Shown: positions 27,300 through 36,454 of the stretch, one piece after another
Position numbering within the stretch: position 1 is the first letter of the stretch
How the letters are laid out: each line of letters begins with the position of its first letter
Source of the DNA: Clostridium_AQ sp900552125
Lineage (GTDB): Bacteria > Bacillota_I > Bacilli_A > Erysipelotrichales > Erysipelotrichaceae
NCBI GenBank assembly: GCA_037892765.1
Contig: JBBKBW010000015.1
Strand: one strand, 5' to 3'
Length of the DNA stretch: 60,590 bases
The notes under the pieces: model-generated
Seen by the model: the letters and a program-made list of their open reading frames with translations, nothing else
Database searches by the model: none
What the model was told of the DNA's origin: nothing
Position numbers and translations under genes: made by a program

Positions 27300-30035
27300 C
27301 TAATTCTCTTCATTGTTTTCTATATACTCATACATATAAGCCATTTCCTGAGGTGTAATTTCCACACTGTAATAGCGTTCCACGTTTTGAAAACACTGTT
27401 TAACCAAATCAATAAAGTCCTGATGCTGTTCCATAAAATTATCAATATGAGGATAATTATCTATGCTAGCATGTGTAACAAGTCTTTCAATCAAGCAACA
27501 TATATGGACATACATACCAACACAGGTGGCATTCGATAAACTAACTCCCATACGCTCTTGTAATTGATCTAGAGCCGTGGCAACATGCTCTAACAATATG
27601 CCAGGATTTAATATCGTCAATGTTGTGATCAGATTCGTTAAAGAGAAATTCTTTAATATATTATTTTTAAACGTTTTTATCTCTTCAATATCCAAATAAT
27701 TTTGAAAATACTGATGTAATTTATCCATGGTAACATTAATTATTAGATCCTCCAATGGGATAAATGGAACTTCTTCAATATTAGGATTCAGTGTACCTAC
27801 TATACAAATTATTTCATAATTATCAAAAAATGATGTATTCAATCTCTTTTCTATTAAGGTATTATAATCATAAGTTAAAATTTTAATATCCTTCTGTTTT
27901 GGAAGAGAATCTTCTAAAATTCTTTTTAGTCGTTCTGCAGTACCTAATCCGCTCGCACATGAGCATAAAATCAATGGATCTTTATGACGATGTGAAATAA
28001 TATGATAGGTAGGCATTCCATGTTCACTGACTATCTTAAAAATTTCTTCTAATGGTTTTCCTAAGCGTATTCCATTCCCTACTTCTAATGCCATCTTTGT
28101 GGATACATTATTCATAATTCCAATATTAACATTTCGAACCTGTACAATTGCTTTATAAATATCTTCTAATGATCCCATATCCACTAATAAAACCATTTCT
28201 TCAAAATCACCAATTTTTGCTAGATGTGTCTGTATTTGTTCAACAATCTGTGCATTGGTAACATTCATTGGCATATCAATTGCATCAAAAATATATTGAT
28301 CTAAAAATCGATTAGCCGCATCTGCAATTGATGATGCAGTAGAATAGCCATGAGTTAAAATAAGACCTAAGCGTTTATTCCAATCAGAAGCTCGATTAAA
28401 TTTCTTTAGATAAAGTGTAAGTATACAAAGAGCTATATCATCTAGCTGTAAATCCACATTAGCGTGAAGACTTTCTGCTATATCTAAAGAAATCATATAT
28501 TCTCGATGCAAACGGTTGTCTAACAATTCTTTTAAAGCACAAATTTCATCTTTGCGATGTTCATTATAATTTTTTAATTCCACCGTAAAGCGTGTATAGT
28601 CATGTAAATAAGTAGTCATTGTAATAACATCATTATTATTCAGACGAAGACCATAGCGATCGGATACAATGTTTAAAATCTGTTTCAGAATAGTCTGAAT
28701 ATATACAAAGCTTGCATTGTGTTTCCAATCATTTTTAAACATAATTTGATCATAATAGTTATCCAAAGCTTTATAACAAGCATCTAAGAAAGAAGCATAG
28801 CCACATTTACCTAGAGAAAGATTTGAAAAATTTTCTAATATCTGATTATTCAATCTTCCTTGTAGTCGTTCATTACCTACAAAATGCAGTAAATCTTCTA
28901 AATCAAGAACTGCTGCCTGTGCTTCCATGATTCCTTTACGATCACTGATATCCAGTTGTACCAGATTAGAAGGCAAATCAAAAGAGTCTACAATTATTTT
29001 TGTATCTGTTGGCGTACATTTGTAATAAGCATGAACACAGCTAGCCTGTATACAATTTTTTAGGTCTCCAATATTTCCAGGAAAATCAGAGGTAGCAAGC
29101 GTATTATACACAGTATTCGTAATTGCAATTTGTTTATTCAAACGTTTGCTTTCTTGTTTAAAGATTGTATAAATCAGCTGTAATCGTTCCTGCATACCTC
29201 TTTCCTGCAGACTAGGTACAGTAACAATCATAGGAATTCGTCGTAATAATGTTTTTAATAAGCATTTTTTAGGATCTTCTGTAGTCGCAAAAATTAATCT
29301 AGCGTTGGACTGATACCAATGTTCATTATCCCCAACCATATGATACATTCCTTTGTCCATGAATAGAAATAGTTTTTCCTGACATTCTGCTTTTAAACAA
29401 TGTACCTCATCTAAAAACAAAATTCCATCCTCTGCTAGTTTCAATAATCCAGGATTATCCTTATCAGCTCCTGTAAAAGCTCCCTTTCTATGTCCAAATA
29501 AATTTGCGGAAAGTAATTCTGGATTATTCGCATATTCACTACAGTTTAAAATCAGAAAAGGTTTGTCTTTTTCTATAAATCCTTTATGTACGGCATACTC
29601 ATAAGTTGTAGATGCAATTAAGCTTTTCCCTGTTCCTGTAGGTCCATATAATAAAAATGGCAATCCTTTAGGAGGATAAGAAATCGTTGCTTTACAAGTA
29701 TCTACTACACTTTGTAATGAGTTATCATATCCTATCAGATTTTCAAAATCCTTATTTTGTTCCAATCGAAGCATTTCTTGAAAAGCGTCAATAGATGCAT
29801 AAACATTATTTGGTATATGAATATGGTATTTCTCTTCTAATGTTGTAGAGTCTAAAAACAATACAGGCCGAGTATTAATCTTCAAAAACAAACCATCATT
29901 AAAAAATTCATTTAAATACTGTGAAATCATATTTCGGCTAACATGAAGCTGATCAGCAATCCATTGAGCATTTGCATTCTGAATGTCTCCTTGTTTTGTC
30001 AAATCAATGACCTGCTTATAGACCTGTTCTTTCAT
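27300..30035 (-). CDS. levR: LevR-type sigma-54-dependent PTS regulator
   Basis: 911 residues. N-terminal winged helix (about 1-60), AAA+ sigma-54 activator domain with Walker A GPTGTGKS (131-138) and the sigma-54-contact loop GAFTGA (185-190), then PRD1 (about 450-560), a EIIA-Man-like domain (LILTHGYSTASSIADAANRF, about 560-690), a EIIB-Gat-like domain (ILCSCASGLGTAERL, about 700-780) and a C-terminal PRD2. Members are activated or inhibited by phosphorylation from HPr and IIB, so transport state tunes transcription. Sits directly upstream of the PTS operon it should control. RBS AAGGGTG. The symbol is by family, not proven orthology to B. subtilis LevR. Confidence 0.92.
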   Translation of the reverse strand: MKEQVYKQVIDLTKQGDIQNANAQWIADQLHVSRNMISQYLNEFFNDGLFLKINTRPVLFLDSTTLEEKYHIHIPNNVYASIDAFQEMLRLEQNKDFENLIGYDNSLQSVVDTCKATISYPPKGLPFLLYGPTGTGKSLIASTTYEYAVHKGFIEKDKPFLILNCSEYANNPELLSANLFGHRKGAFTGADKDNPGLLKLAEDGILFLDEVHCLKAECQEKLFLFMDKGMYHMVGDNEHWYQSNARLIFATTEDPKKCLLKTLLRRIPMIVTVPSLQERGMQERLQLIYTIFKQESKRLNKQIAITNTVYNTLATSDFPGNIGDLKNCIQASCVHAYYKCTPTDTKIIVDSFDLPSNLVQLDISDRKGIMEAQAAVLDLEDLLHFVGNERLQGRLNNQILENFSNLSLGKCGYASFLDACYKALDNYYDQIMFKNDWKHNASFVYIQTILKQILNIVSDRYGLRLNNNDVITMTTYLHDYTRFTVELKNYNEHRKDEICALKELLDNRLHREYMISLDIAESLHANVDLQLDDIALCILTLYLKKFNRASDWNKRLGLILTHGYSTASSIADAANRFLDQYIFDAIDMPMNVTNAQIVEQIQTHLAKIGDFEEMVLLVDMGSLEDIYKAIVQVRNVNIGIMNNVSTKMALEVGNGIRLGKPLEEIFKIVSEHGMPTYHIISHRHKDPLILCSCASGLGTAERLKRILEDSLPKQKDIKILTYDYNTLIEKRLNTSFFDNYEIICIVGTLNPNIEEVPFIPLEDLIINVTMDKLHQYFQNYLDIEEIKTFKNNILKNFSLTNLITTLTILNPGILLEHVATALDQLQERMGVSLSNATCVGMYVHICCLIERLVTHASIDNYPHIDNFMEQHQDFIDLVKQCFQNVERYYSVEITPQEMAYMYEYIENNEEN

Positions 30036-30065
30036 ATATCATGCACACCCTTTCATTTTTAATAA

Positions 30066-30094
30066 AATATAACATGGCATTTCAAAAGAAACAA
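30066..30094 (-). promoter_or_regulatory. Sigma-A promoter of levR
   Basis: Minus strand TTGTTT, 17-base spacer, TATATT, about 30 bases upstream of the levR ATG. Confidence 0.6.
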
Positions 30095-30110
30095 GGATTT
30101 CTTTTCATAT

Positions 30111-30136
30111 AAAAATGACCCATATAGAGTCATTTT
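30111..30136 (-). terminator. Terminator of ndk
   Basis: Minus strand AAAATGAC-loop-GTCATTTTT, directly after the ndk stop at 30140. Confidence 0.8.
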
Positions 30137-30139
30137 GAT

Positions 30140-30619
30140 TTATAGATATTTTTCCCAGATCTTCAATTCACGTTCTGCACTTTCTTTAGAATCGGATGCG
30201 TGAATAACATTATTCACTAGTCGAACACCTGCACTAGCTTTATCATAGCTATCATCACTATATTTACCACGTATACTATTAGGATCAGCCTCTTGAGGAT
30301 TTGTTTTTCCTGCCAATGTTCTTGTAAGTGTTATGATATCTTCTTCACCATCATAACTTACTTCCATAGGCATGATGTAATGTGGGCCATCATAATAGAA
30401 TGAATTAAATAATTTCCCAGGAAAATTAAAACCTTTATCCATGGAGTCAATTACCCCAGCATAATGTTCAATCAATGTTTTCATAACTTTCATATCTACT
30501 TGAACTTCTTTTTGTTTTTCAATACAAAGACCCGCCTGTTTTAAATCCTGTAATACATCCTCAACATGATGAGTGGCAAATGCATCTGGTTTTAACATTA
30601 AAAATGTTTTCTGTTTCAT
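30140..30619 (-). CDS. ndk: Nucleoside diphosphate kinase
   Basis: 159 residues from ATG 30619 (GGAGG 5 bases upstream; the ATG at 30631 overlaps the RBS). Moves the gamma-phosphate from ATP to NDPs through a phospho-His: the His in NNVIHASDS. Also TFLMLKPDA at the start, and GKTNPQEADPNSIRGKY. Slightly longer than the usual 135-150 residues owing to an insert after IRGKY (SDDSYDKASAGVRL) next to the active site. Confidence 0.88.
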   Translation of the reverse strand: MKQKTFLMLKPDAFATHHVEDVLQDLKQAGLCIEKQKEVQVDMKVMKTLIEHYAGVIDSMDKGFNFPGKLFNSFYYDGPHYIMPMEVSYDGEEDIITLTRTLAGKTNPQEADPNSIRGKYSDDSYDKASAGVRLVNNVIHASDSKESAERELKIWEKYL

Positions 30620-30684
30620 AATATCCTCCATTTTTCTTTTCGTTTACACTAAGCTTAGCACTTCTATCTAAAAATAACAATATA

Positions 30685-32457
30685 CTAAGCTCTTTCTTCC
30701 TGTTTATGAATATAAGAAATAATACTTCCTATAATTTCTACTCGATTAAATGGTGTGATTAAGTAATATCCATCCACATAATCCTTCATCGCATCAATTG
30801 TCTGACAGCTAATATCGATAGCTAACTGCTGAGCCTCTTCTCTAGTTTTTCCCTCATAACACGCAACCAATTGTTCATCTACTTCAATACCTGAGATTTC
30901 ATTATTCATATATACCGCATTACGATGAGAAACAATTGGAAGAACACCACCTAAAAGATAGGCATCCAATTCCTGTTTTGCTTTCTTTAAATTATCAAGT
31001 GCTCTTTGAGAATGTACTGGCTGTGTTAAAAATCCTTCAACACCGTGTTTCATCTTCTGTTTTGCCTTTTGAAGTTCCGCCTCAAAGTTAACCGCATTAA
31101 TATTTAAGGCGCCAAAGATTAAAAATGGATGTGGAAACATCGTTTGATTTAAATCCTGAATATAATTAGCTAAAATCTGTGAATTGAAATTAAATACAGC
31201 TTTTACTTCTTGACGATCTTCACTTGGTATAGGATCTCCTGTCACCACAAGTACATTAGAGATCCCTTCAATCTGAAGACCAAATAACAATGCTTTTGTC
31301 GCATTAATATTACGATCTCGACAAGTCATATGGGGAATAATCTCTATATCAAGTTCACGATGTAATTTACATGCTAATAATGAGCTATCAACTCTTGCCC
31401 TGGCAATTGGACAATCCGCAATCGTAATCGCATCTACTCCTGCCTCTTTTAAATATTGAGCATTGCTAATAAAACGATCAATCTCACAATTAGCAGGAGG
31501 ATCAAATTCAACCGCAACTATTTTCTTATTTTCTTTTAGTTTATGACGAATTGGATTTGTATCAACACTAACTTTCTGTTTTTGCTCATCTGTTTTATGA
31601 ATTTCCTGTGCTGGTTTTAAATCTGCTAAATTTCTCTTTAATTTCTGTATATATACAGGTGTCGTTCCACAACAGCCACCTAATACAATCGCGCCTTTTT
31701 GGTAGATTTCCTTCATAACAGAAGCAAAATAATCAGAACTGTCCTGAAAATAAGTACGATTCGATAATACTGTTGGATATCCCGCATTTGGCATGATTAG
31801 AATTGGTTTCTTTTGTGTATCAATTTTCTCTAATAATTGTTTCATATGCAATGGACCGCAAATACAATTCAAACCACAGATATCAATATTATCATCTTCT
31901 AAACAATCTGATAATAGTGTTTGCATAGATTTGCCTTGACGACTATAGCCATCTGCTGTCACAGAAAAAGAAACCGCAATACATGCTTCTGGACATTTTG
32001 TTCGAATATAAGAGGCAATCTCAGAAATAGCCTTAGTACTCCATAATGTTTCAAACAGAAAATTTTTAGCTCCTTCTTCTAAAAATATATCCACAATTTT
32101 TTGATATTGTGAAAATAAAGACACATTTTTTTGTTCCACGATTGGACCTATATCCGCAAAGATTTTATCTACATCCTGCGTTGCCTGATATGCTAAACGA
32201 TATCCTTCACGAAGTACCTCTTGAATAGTTTTCCAATCATATTCTAAATGCTGCTCATTAGCAGAAAATGTATTTGTCTTAATAACATCTGCCCCTGCAT
32301 CTAAATATTCTTTATAAATATTCAACACTCGCTGAGGATGTTTTATATTCGCAATTTCACAAGTATCATGATTCTCCTGATACTTATCTGCATAATATGT
32401 TCCAAATGCTCCATCAAACACTAAATAACCTTGTTCCTTAATTTTATTTAGAATCAC
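30685..32457 (-). CDS. Homocysteine S-methyltransferase / methylenetetrahydrofolate reductase fusion
   Basis: 590 residues, YitJ-like. N-terminal homocysteine methyltransferase barrel (about 1-285) with zinc ligands in LNCICG and GGCCGTTP; C-terminal MetF-like flavoprotein (about 305-590; KKIVAVEFDPPANCEID, then VLVVTGDP). It supplies 5-methyl-THF, and possibly activated homocysteine, for methionine synthesis. Overlaps the metH stop by 4 bases. Third gene of the T-box operon. Confidence 0.9.
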   Translation of the reverse strand: MILNKIKEQGYLVFDGAFGTYYADKYQENHDTCEIANIKHPQRVLNIYKEYLDAGADVIKTNTFSANEQHLEYDWKTIQEVLREGYRLAYQATQDVDKIFADIGPIVEQKNVSLFSQYQKIVDIFLEEGAKNFLFETLWSTKAISEIASYIRTKCPEACIAVSFSVTADGYSRQGKSMQTLLSDCLEDDNIDICGLNCICGPLHMKQLLEKIDTQKKPILIMPNAGYPTVLSNRTYFQDSSDYFASVMKEIYQKGAIVLGGCCGTTPVYIQKLKRNLADLKPAQEIHKTDEQKQKVSVDTNPIRHKLKENKKIVAVEFDPPANCEIDRFISNAQYLKEAGVDAITIADCPIARARVDSSLLACKLHRELDIEIIPHMTCRDRNINATKALLFGLQIEGISNVLVVTGDPIPSEDRQEVKAVFNFNSQILANYIQDLNQTMFPHPFLIFGALNINAVNFEAELQKAKQKMKHGVEGFLTQPVHSQRALDNLKKAKQELDAYLLGGVLPIVSHRNAVYMNNEISGIEVDEQLVACYEGKTREEAQQLAIDISCQTIDAMKDYVDGYYLITPFNRVEIIGSIISYIHKQEERA

Positions 32458-34811
32458 CCAAATACCTCCCTAGCTATATCTGCACTTTCCTTCGCATCTT
32501 TTGCGTAATAATCCGCATGAATCTGTTTTGCATATTCCTTAGATACTACTGCTCCGCCAACCATGATTTTGCATGTACTTCCATGATCATGCAAAGCTTT
32601 TACTGTTTCTTCCATTGAAGATAAAGTAGTTGTCATTAAAGCACTCAAGCCTACTAAAGGAACATTTTCTTTTATGACTGTTTCCACGATACTTTCCACT
32701 GGAACATCTTTTCCCAAGTCTATGATCTGATAGCCATAGTTTTCTAATACAACTTTTACAATATTTTTCCCGATGTCATGAACATCGCCTTTTACTGTCG
32801 CAAGTAAGATTTTTCCTTTACTAATTGTTTGGTTGCCTGATTTTTCCATAGCTTGGCGTATTTCATCAAATGCTGCTTTAGATGCAGTAGCTGCATTAAT
32901 CAATTGTGGAAGATATATTTCTTTTTTCTCATAACGATCTCCTACAATATCTAATGCAGGAATTAAATGTTCATTGACTATCTGTAGTGGTTCTTTTTCC
33001 TCTAATAACTGTCTACATAGCTTCCTGCATTCTTCCTTTAAACCTTTTCCTATAGCTTCTTCAATGGTATATCCTTTATTTTGCATATCTGCACTAGGTT
33101 TTTCGTTTTTCTGAATAGAATAATACGAAATAAAACTTTCTGCATTCTTATCTATATTATGCAATACCTTATAAGAATGTATCATGTCCATCATTCCCTG
33201 ATGATTTGGATTGATGATAGGAAGGGTTAATCCTGCCTGCATTGCCAAAACTAGAAAAGCCTGATTGATGATCCCTCTTTGCGGAAGACCAAAAGAAATA
33301 TTGGATACACCTAAAACTGTCTGTGTATGTAGCTGTTCTCTCACCATTGAGATTGCCTGTAAGGTTTTTAGCGCATCACTTTGCTGGGCCGAAACGGTTA
33401 ATGCAAGGCAATCAATAAATACCTGATTTTTTGATATACCGTACTTTTCTGCCGTATTAACAATATGTTTTGCGATAGCAAATCTTTGTTCAGCACTATG
33501 TGGAATTCCTTGTTCATCTAGTGTTAAACCAATGACATTGGCCCCATACTTCTTTACGATTGGTAATATCTTTTCCATGACAGCTGTTTCACCATTCACA
33601 GAATTCACGATTGCAATTCCATTCACACTGCGAAGTGCTGCCTCAATAACTTCAGGTTTTGTAGAATCAATCTGAAGCGGGATATCTATTACTGCCTGTA
33701 ATTCTTCAATTACTTTTACCATCATTTCTTTTTCATCAATACCAGGTAGACCTACATTAATATCTAAGATATCAGCACCAGCTTCTACCTCTTCTAAGGC
33801 AATCGCAATGATTTCATCCATATTTCCTTGTAGTAATGCCTGTTTCATTCGTTTATTACCTGTAGGATTGATTCTTTCTCCAATTACATGTACATCGCTA
33901 ATTTTTAAACAATGAATTGGTGTGCATACATAAGAAGCATTTTCTTTTTTATCAGAGATTTCTATAACTTCTGGCAGTTCCTCTTTCATACGGCGTATAA
34001 ACTCAGGTGTTGTTCCACAGCAGCCGCCTACATAACAGATTGGAAATGCCAGTAATTTTCCTACTTCCTTCGCAAAGGTATCCTCATCCATTGCATATGT
34101 ATTAGTAAGTGGATCAGGAAGTCCTGCATTTGCCTTGATGAATAAAGGAAGAGTTGTGGTATCCGCCATTTTCTTAACGATTGGATATAGCTGATCAGGC
34201 CCTAAAGAACAATTGACCCCAATAGCATCTGCCCCTAAGCGTTCCGCTAAACATGCAAAGCTTTCTGGAGTACATCCTGTAAATGTTCGCTGGTCTTCTT
34301 CAAAACTCATAGATACAAATACCGGTAGATTACAATTTTCTTTTACCGCCAACAATGCTGCTTTAACTTCATATAAATCACTCATTGTCTCAACAACAAT
34401 CAAATCTGCACCTGCTTTTACTCCTGCTAATATCTGTTCTTTAAAAATATCATAGGCTTCCTCAAAAGGAAGATAACCATTTGGTACTAACATTTCTCCA
34501 ATTGGGCCTAAATCCAAAGCAACTCTAACATCTTCCTTATTACCTTTTGCCTTTCTCGCAAGTTTCACAGCTGTTTCAATGATATCCTGTACAGAATAAT
34601 CTGTTTTCTTTAATTTTTTTCGATTAGCACCAAAGGTATTGGTATAAATAATCTGACTTCCGCTTTCAATATAAGCTTTGTGTACTTCCACAATACATTC
34701 AGGATTCTCCATCATAAATACTTCCGGCAACATTCCTGCAGTTAATCCTTTAGCTTGAAGCTGGGTTCCCATTGCCCCATCTAAAAATTGTAGTTTTCTT
34801 CTATTTCCCAC
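32454..34811 (-). CDS. metH: Cobalamin-dependent methionine synthase lacking the reactivation domain
   Basis: About 785 residues. Homocysteine domain (FLDGAMGTQLQ, GVNCSLGP, GGCCGTTP), pterin-binding domain (VIGERINPTGNKRMKQAL), B12 cap (EKKEIYLPQLINAA) and B12 domain with axial His in GDVHDIGKN. It ends right after the B12 fold; the AdoMet-dependent activation domain of E. coli-type MetH (1227 residues) is absent and is encoded by the upstream gene. I chose GTG 34811, 7 bases after GAGGG; the GTG at 34838 lacks an RBS. Overlaps the upstream stop by 11 bases. Confidence 0.93.
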   Translation of the reverse strand: MGNRRKLQFLDGAMGTQLQAKGLTAGMLPEVFMMENPECIVEVHKAYIESGSQIIYTNTFGANRKKLKKTDYSVQDIIETAVKLARKAKGNKEDVRVALDLGPIGEMLVPNGYLPFEEAYDIFKEQILAGVKAGADLIVVETMSDLYEVKAALLAVKENCNLPVFVSMSFEEDQRTFTGCTPESFACLAERLGADAIGVNCSLGPDQLYPIVKKMADTTTLPLFIKANAGLPDPLTNTYAMDEDTFAKEVGKLLAFPICYVGGCCGTTPEFIRRMKEELPEVIEISDKKENASYVCTPIHCLKISDVHVIGERINPTGNKRMKQALLQGNMDEIIAIALEEVEAGADILDINVGLPGIDEKEMMVKVIEELQAVIDIPLQIDSTKPEVIEAALRSVNGIAIVNSVNGETAVMEKILPIVKKYGANVIGLTLDEQGIPHSAEQRFAIAKHIVNTAEKYGISKNQVFIDCLALTVSAQQSDALKTLQAISMVREQLHTQTVLGVSNISFGLPQRGIINQAFLVLAMQAGLTLPIINPNHQGMMDMIHSYKVLHNIDKNAESFISYYSIQKNEKPSADMQNKGYTIEEAIGKGLKEECRKLCRQLLEEKEPLQIVNEHLIPALDIVGDRYEKKEIYLPQLINAATASKAAFDEIRQAMEKSGNQTISKGKILLATVKGDVHDIGKNIVKVVLENYGYQIIDLGKDVPVESIVETVIKENVPLVGLSALMTTTLSSMEETVKALHDHGSTCKIMVGGAVVSKEYAKQIHADYYAKDAKESADIAREVFG

Positions 34812-35460
34812 AAAAATTCCCTCTCTTTCGCAATTCACAAGTCTCTTTCATTTGACAGACATCACACCCTCTTAACATAGCAGGCTGAGTCTTTCGCGCA
34901 ATACCAATAATAACTGTCACACTCTTTAATGGTAATAAAACACTATTTTCATTCACAAATAAACCTATCTTTTTAGATGCATCTAAGATATCTATAAAAT
35001 CCTTTTGTAAGGTGATCGGCATATCCCCATAACCACAGGAGTAGCGATCTGTAAGATAAGGATAGCTTTTTGTTAGGGATTCTTGAAAAGTATCACATAC
35101 AGCTTCAATTGCGGCATTTGCACAACAATCAAAAAATAAAGCTTTTGTCATGTCCTGCAGCTGAAGCTGTTTCATTTTACGATCAACTTTGTTTCCTAAG
35201 GTTGCCGCAAAAATTATACAAGCAGAGCTTTCCTTCAATAAGTGCTGAATATCATTTCCTACTAGCTGTAATGTACAATTTTTCAACTGTCCATTTTCTA
35301 AAGAAAAAACCTGATATGTGATTCGAGGCTCACTTATTGATAAGACTAAATCTTTCATCTCCATGATATCCTTCAACATCACATCATCTATATTTTCTTT
35401 ACTGATACCTGCATAATGCAGTATTTCATCTAATGATAAATCATGTATATCAATACGCAT
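34801..35460 (-). CDS. Stand-alone MetH reactivation-domain protein
   Basis: 219 residues. Matches the vitamin B12-dependent methionine synthase activation domain: RYSCGYGDMPITLQKDF and NSVLLPLKSVTVIIGIA, which bind AdoMet in E. coli MetH. Probably remethylates oxidised cob(II)alamin on the separate MetH. The C-terminal tail has a Cys cluster (CDVCQMKETCELRKRGNFC) that could bind metal. Start ATG 35460 after GGGGTGATTAT. First gene of the operon, directly behind a T-box. Confidence 0.88.
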   Translation of the reverse strand: MRIDIHDLSLDEILHYAGISKENIDDVMLKDIMEMKDLVLSISEPRITYQVFSLENGQLKNCTLQLVGNDIQHLLKESSACIIFAATLGNKVDRKMKQLQLQDMTKALFFDCCANAAIEAVCDTFQESLTKSYPYLTDRYSCGYGDMPITLQKDFIDILDASKKIGLFVNENSVLLPLKSVTVIIGIARKTQPAMLRGCDVCQMKETCELRKRGNFCGK

Positions 35461-35474
35461 ATAATCACCCCTAA

Positions 35475-35730
35475 ACAAAAAAACTTCCATCCATAGGACG
35501 AAAGTTATACTCCGTGTTACCACCTAAATTCGCATCTTTTATCGATGCCTCTTATAAGTACGCCAAAATTGGTTATACTCTTGCGCTGTAACGTGCACTT
35601 ATCCGTCATAGACTATTTGCCTATGCAACTCCAAGGCCATTTTCCATAAGACTCCGCTGTTTTCTTTCACCACTCCAAAAACTCTCTATAAGTTTTATCT
35701 TATGTACTCTTCTCTTCACTGTCTTTTTAA
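35475..35730 (-). promoter_or_regulatory. T-box riboswitch leader, methionine-specific
   Basis: Untranslated leader of about 250 bases. The T-box core GGTGGTAACACGG is at 35512-35524. The terminator (35477-35506) follows. Stem I carries AAATGGCCTTGGAG, the usual layout around the specifier; ATG at 35638-35640 is then the codon read, giving tRNA(Met). Uncharged tRNA(Met) should favour the antiterminator and expression of the methionine genes. Confidence 0.9.
35477..35506 (-). terminator. T-box terminator
   Basis: AACTTTCGTCC pairs with GGATGGAAGTT (two non-Watson-Crick positions), then T7. It competes with the T-box antiterminator. Confidence 0.85.
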
Positions 35731-35737
35731 TGGCACT

Positions 35738-35766
35738 ATTCTATCATGGAAAATAGAAACCGTCAA
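35738..35766 (-). promoter_or_regulatory. Sigma-A promoter of the methionine operon
   Basis: Minus strand TTGACG, 17-base spacer, TAGAAT, immediately ahead of the T-box leader. Expected start about 35730. Confidence 0.85.
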
Positions 35767-35799
35767 TTTAGTGTTATAACTTAGTGTTTAGTTACATTA

Positions 35800-35940
35800 T
35801 TATTTACTATCTTGCATTTCATTTTCATATGCATCTTCAATCGCATCTATTACCTTTTCTGCAAAATCAATCGTTTTCTCAAACACTATTTTATCATCTA
35901 CTTTTATTGTAATGTATCCAAAAAGAAGTTCACTTCTCAA
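35800..35940 (-). CDS. Short open frame overlapping the stop of the preceding gene
   Basis: 46 codons from TTG 35940 (overlapping the TGA of the gene at 35937 as TTGA) to TAA at 35800. It reads LRSELLFGYITIKVDDK..., ending in an acidic helix (EKVIDAIEDAYENEM), with a protein-like composition. Either the tail of the upstream protein after a frameshift, or a small coupled gene. No RBS of its own, so low certainty. Confidence 0.4.
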   Translation of the reverse strand: MRSELLFGYITIKVDDKIVFEKTIDFAEKVIDAIEDAYENEMQDSK

Positions 35941-36290
35941 AGCATTTGAATTCTGTCAACCTTAACCTTCTTCCCTCCAATACCCGACCATAATATTTCA
36001 ATGTCGTCTGCAGTTATCTCTTTATTAACATCAACTGTGAATTGTTTATCATCAAAGAAAGCTGTATCTGATTGAGCATTTATGATTATTTCTTTATCTA
36101 TCTGATATATACTAATGGAATTATATCCTACCGTTGAAGTAGTAATCAAATTCTTTTCATCAACCGAAATATAGGTCTTTGAATTTTGATCTAGGTTTTG
36201 AGTATCTTTAAGTGATGTTAGCATACCTATCAAAAATACAACAAACACACATATAACAATAGCAACTATGAAAGTTTTTATTTTTCTCAC
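35937..36290 (-). CDS. Membrane-anchored small protein, unknown
   Basis: 117 residues. One N-terminal membrane helix (about 6-27, TFIVAIVICVFVVFLIGML), then an outside domain with short strands (VGYNSISIYQIDKEIIINAQ). RBS GGAGG. Divergent from the XRE gene. Possibly truncated: the adjoining frame (35800-35940) continues with coding-like sequence. Confidence 0.65.
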   Translation of the reverse strand: MRKIKTFIVAIVICVFVVFLIGMLTSLKDTQNLDQNSKTYISVDEKNLITTSTVGYNSISIYQIDKEIIINAQSDTAFFDDKQFTVDVNKEITADDIEILWSGIGGKKVKVDRIQML

Positions 36291-36374
36291 TTGGTATTCC
36301 TCCCTAATATTAATATTATATTAGTATATATCACTAATTTCTTTAATTTAAAATAGTTTTCCTTCATTCTTTTT

Positions 36375-36392
36375 TGTAAAGGAAACTTGACA
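36375..36392 (+). promoter_or_regulatory. Operator 1 of the XRE gene
   Basis: TGTAAAGGAAACTTGACA, an imperfect dyad that includes the -35 TTGACA (36387-36392). Near-identical to operator 2, 46 bases away. The likely binding protein is the XRE regulator encoded next. Confidence 0.6.
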
Positions 36393-36415
36393 AAACATAC
36401 AGTATTATATATACT
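36387..36415 (+). promoter_or_regulatory. Sigma-A promoter of the XRE gene
   Basis: TTGACA, 17-base spacer, TATACT: near consensus. Operators flank it on both sides. Confidence 0.85.
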
Positions 36416-36420
36416 GAAAA

Positions 36421-36438
36421 TGTAAAGGTACCTTGTCA
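36421..36438 (+). promoter_or_regulatory. Operator 2 of the XRE gene
   Basis: TGTAAAGGTACCTTGTCA, just downstream of the -10, an imperfect palindrome centred on GGTACC and a repeat of operator 1. Occupancy should block initiation, giving autoregulation. Confidence 0.6.
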
Positions 36439-36454
36439 AAAAAGGAGGGATCAA

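Noticed and set aside
34812..34838. Upstream GTG (34838) as the metH start
   Set aside because: It lacks an RBS and lies in the coding frame of the upstream gene; GTG 34811 has GAGGG 7 bases upstream.
35638..35641. Asn (AAT) as T-box specifier codon
   Set aside because: Shifting by one base is possible by eye, but ATG fits both the position before GCC-TTGGAG and the methionine genes downstream.
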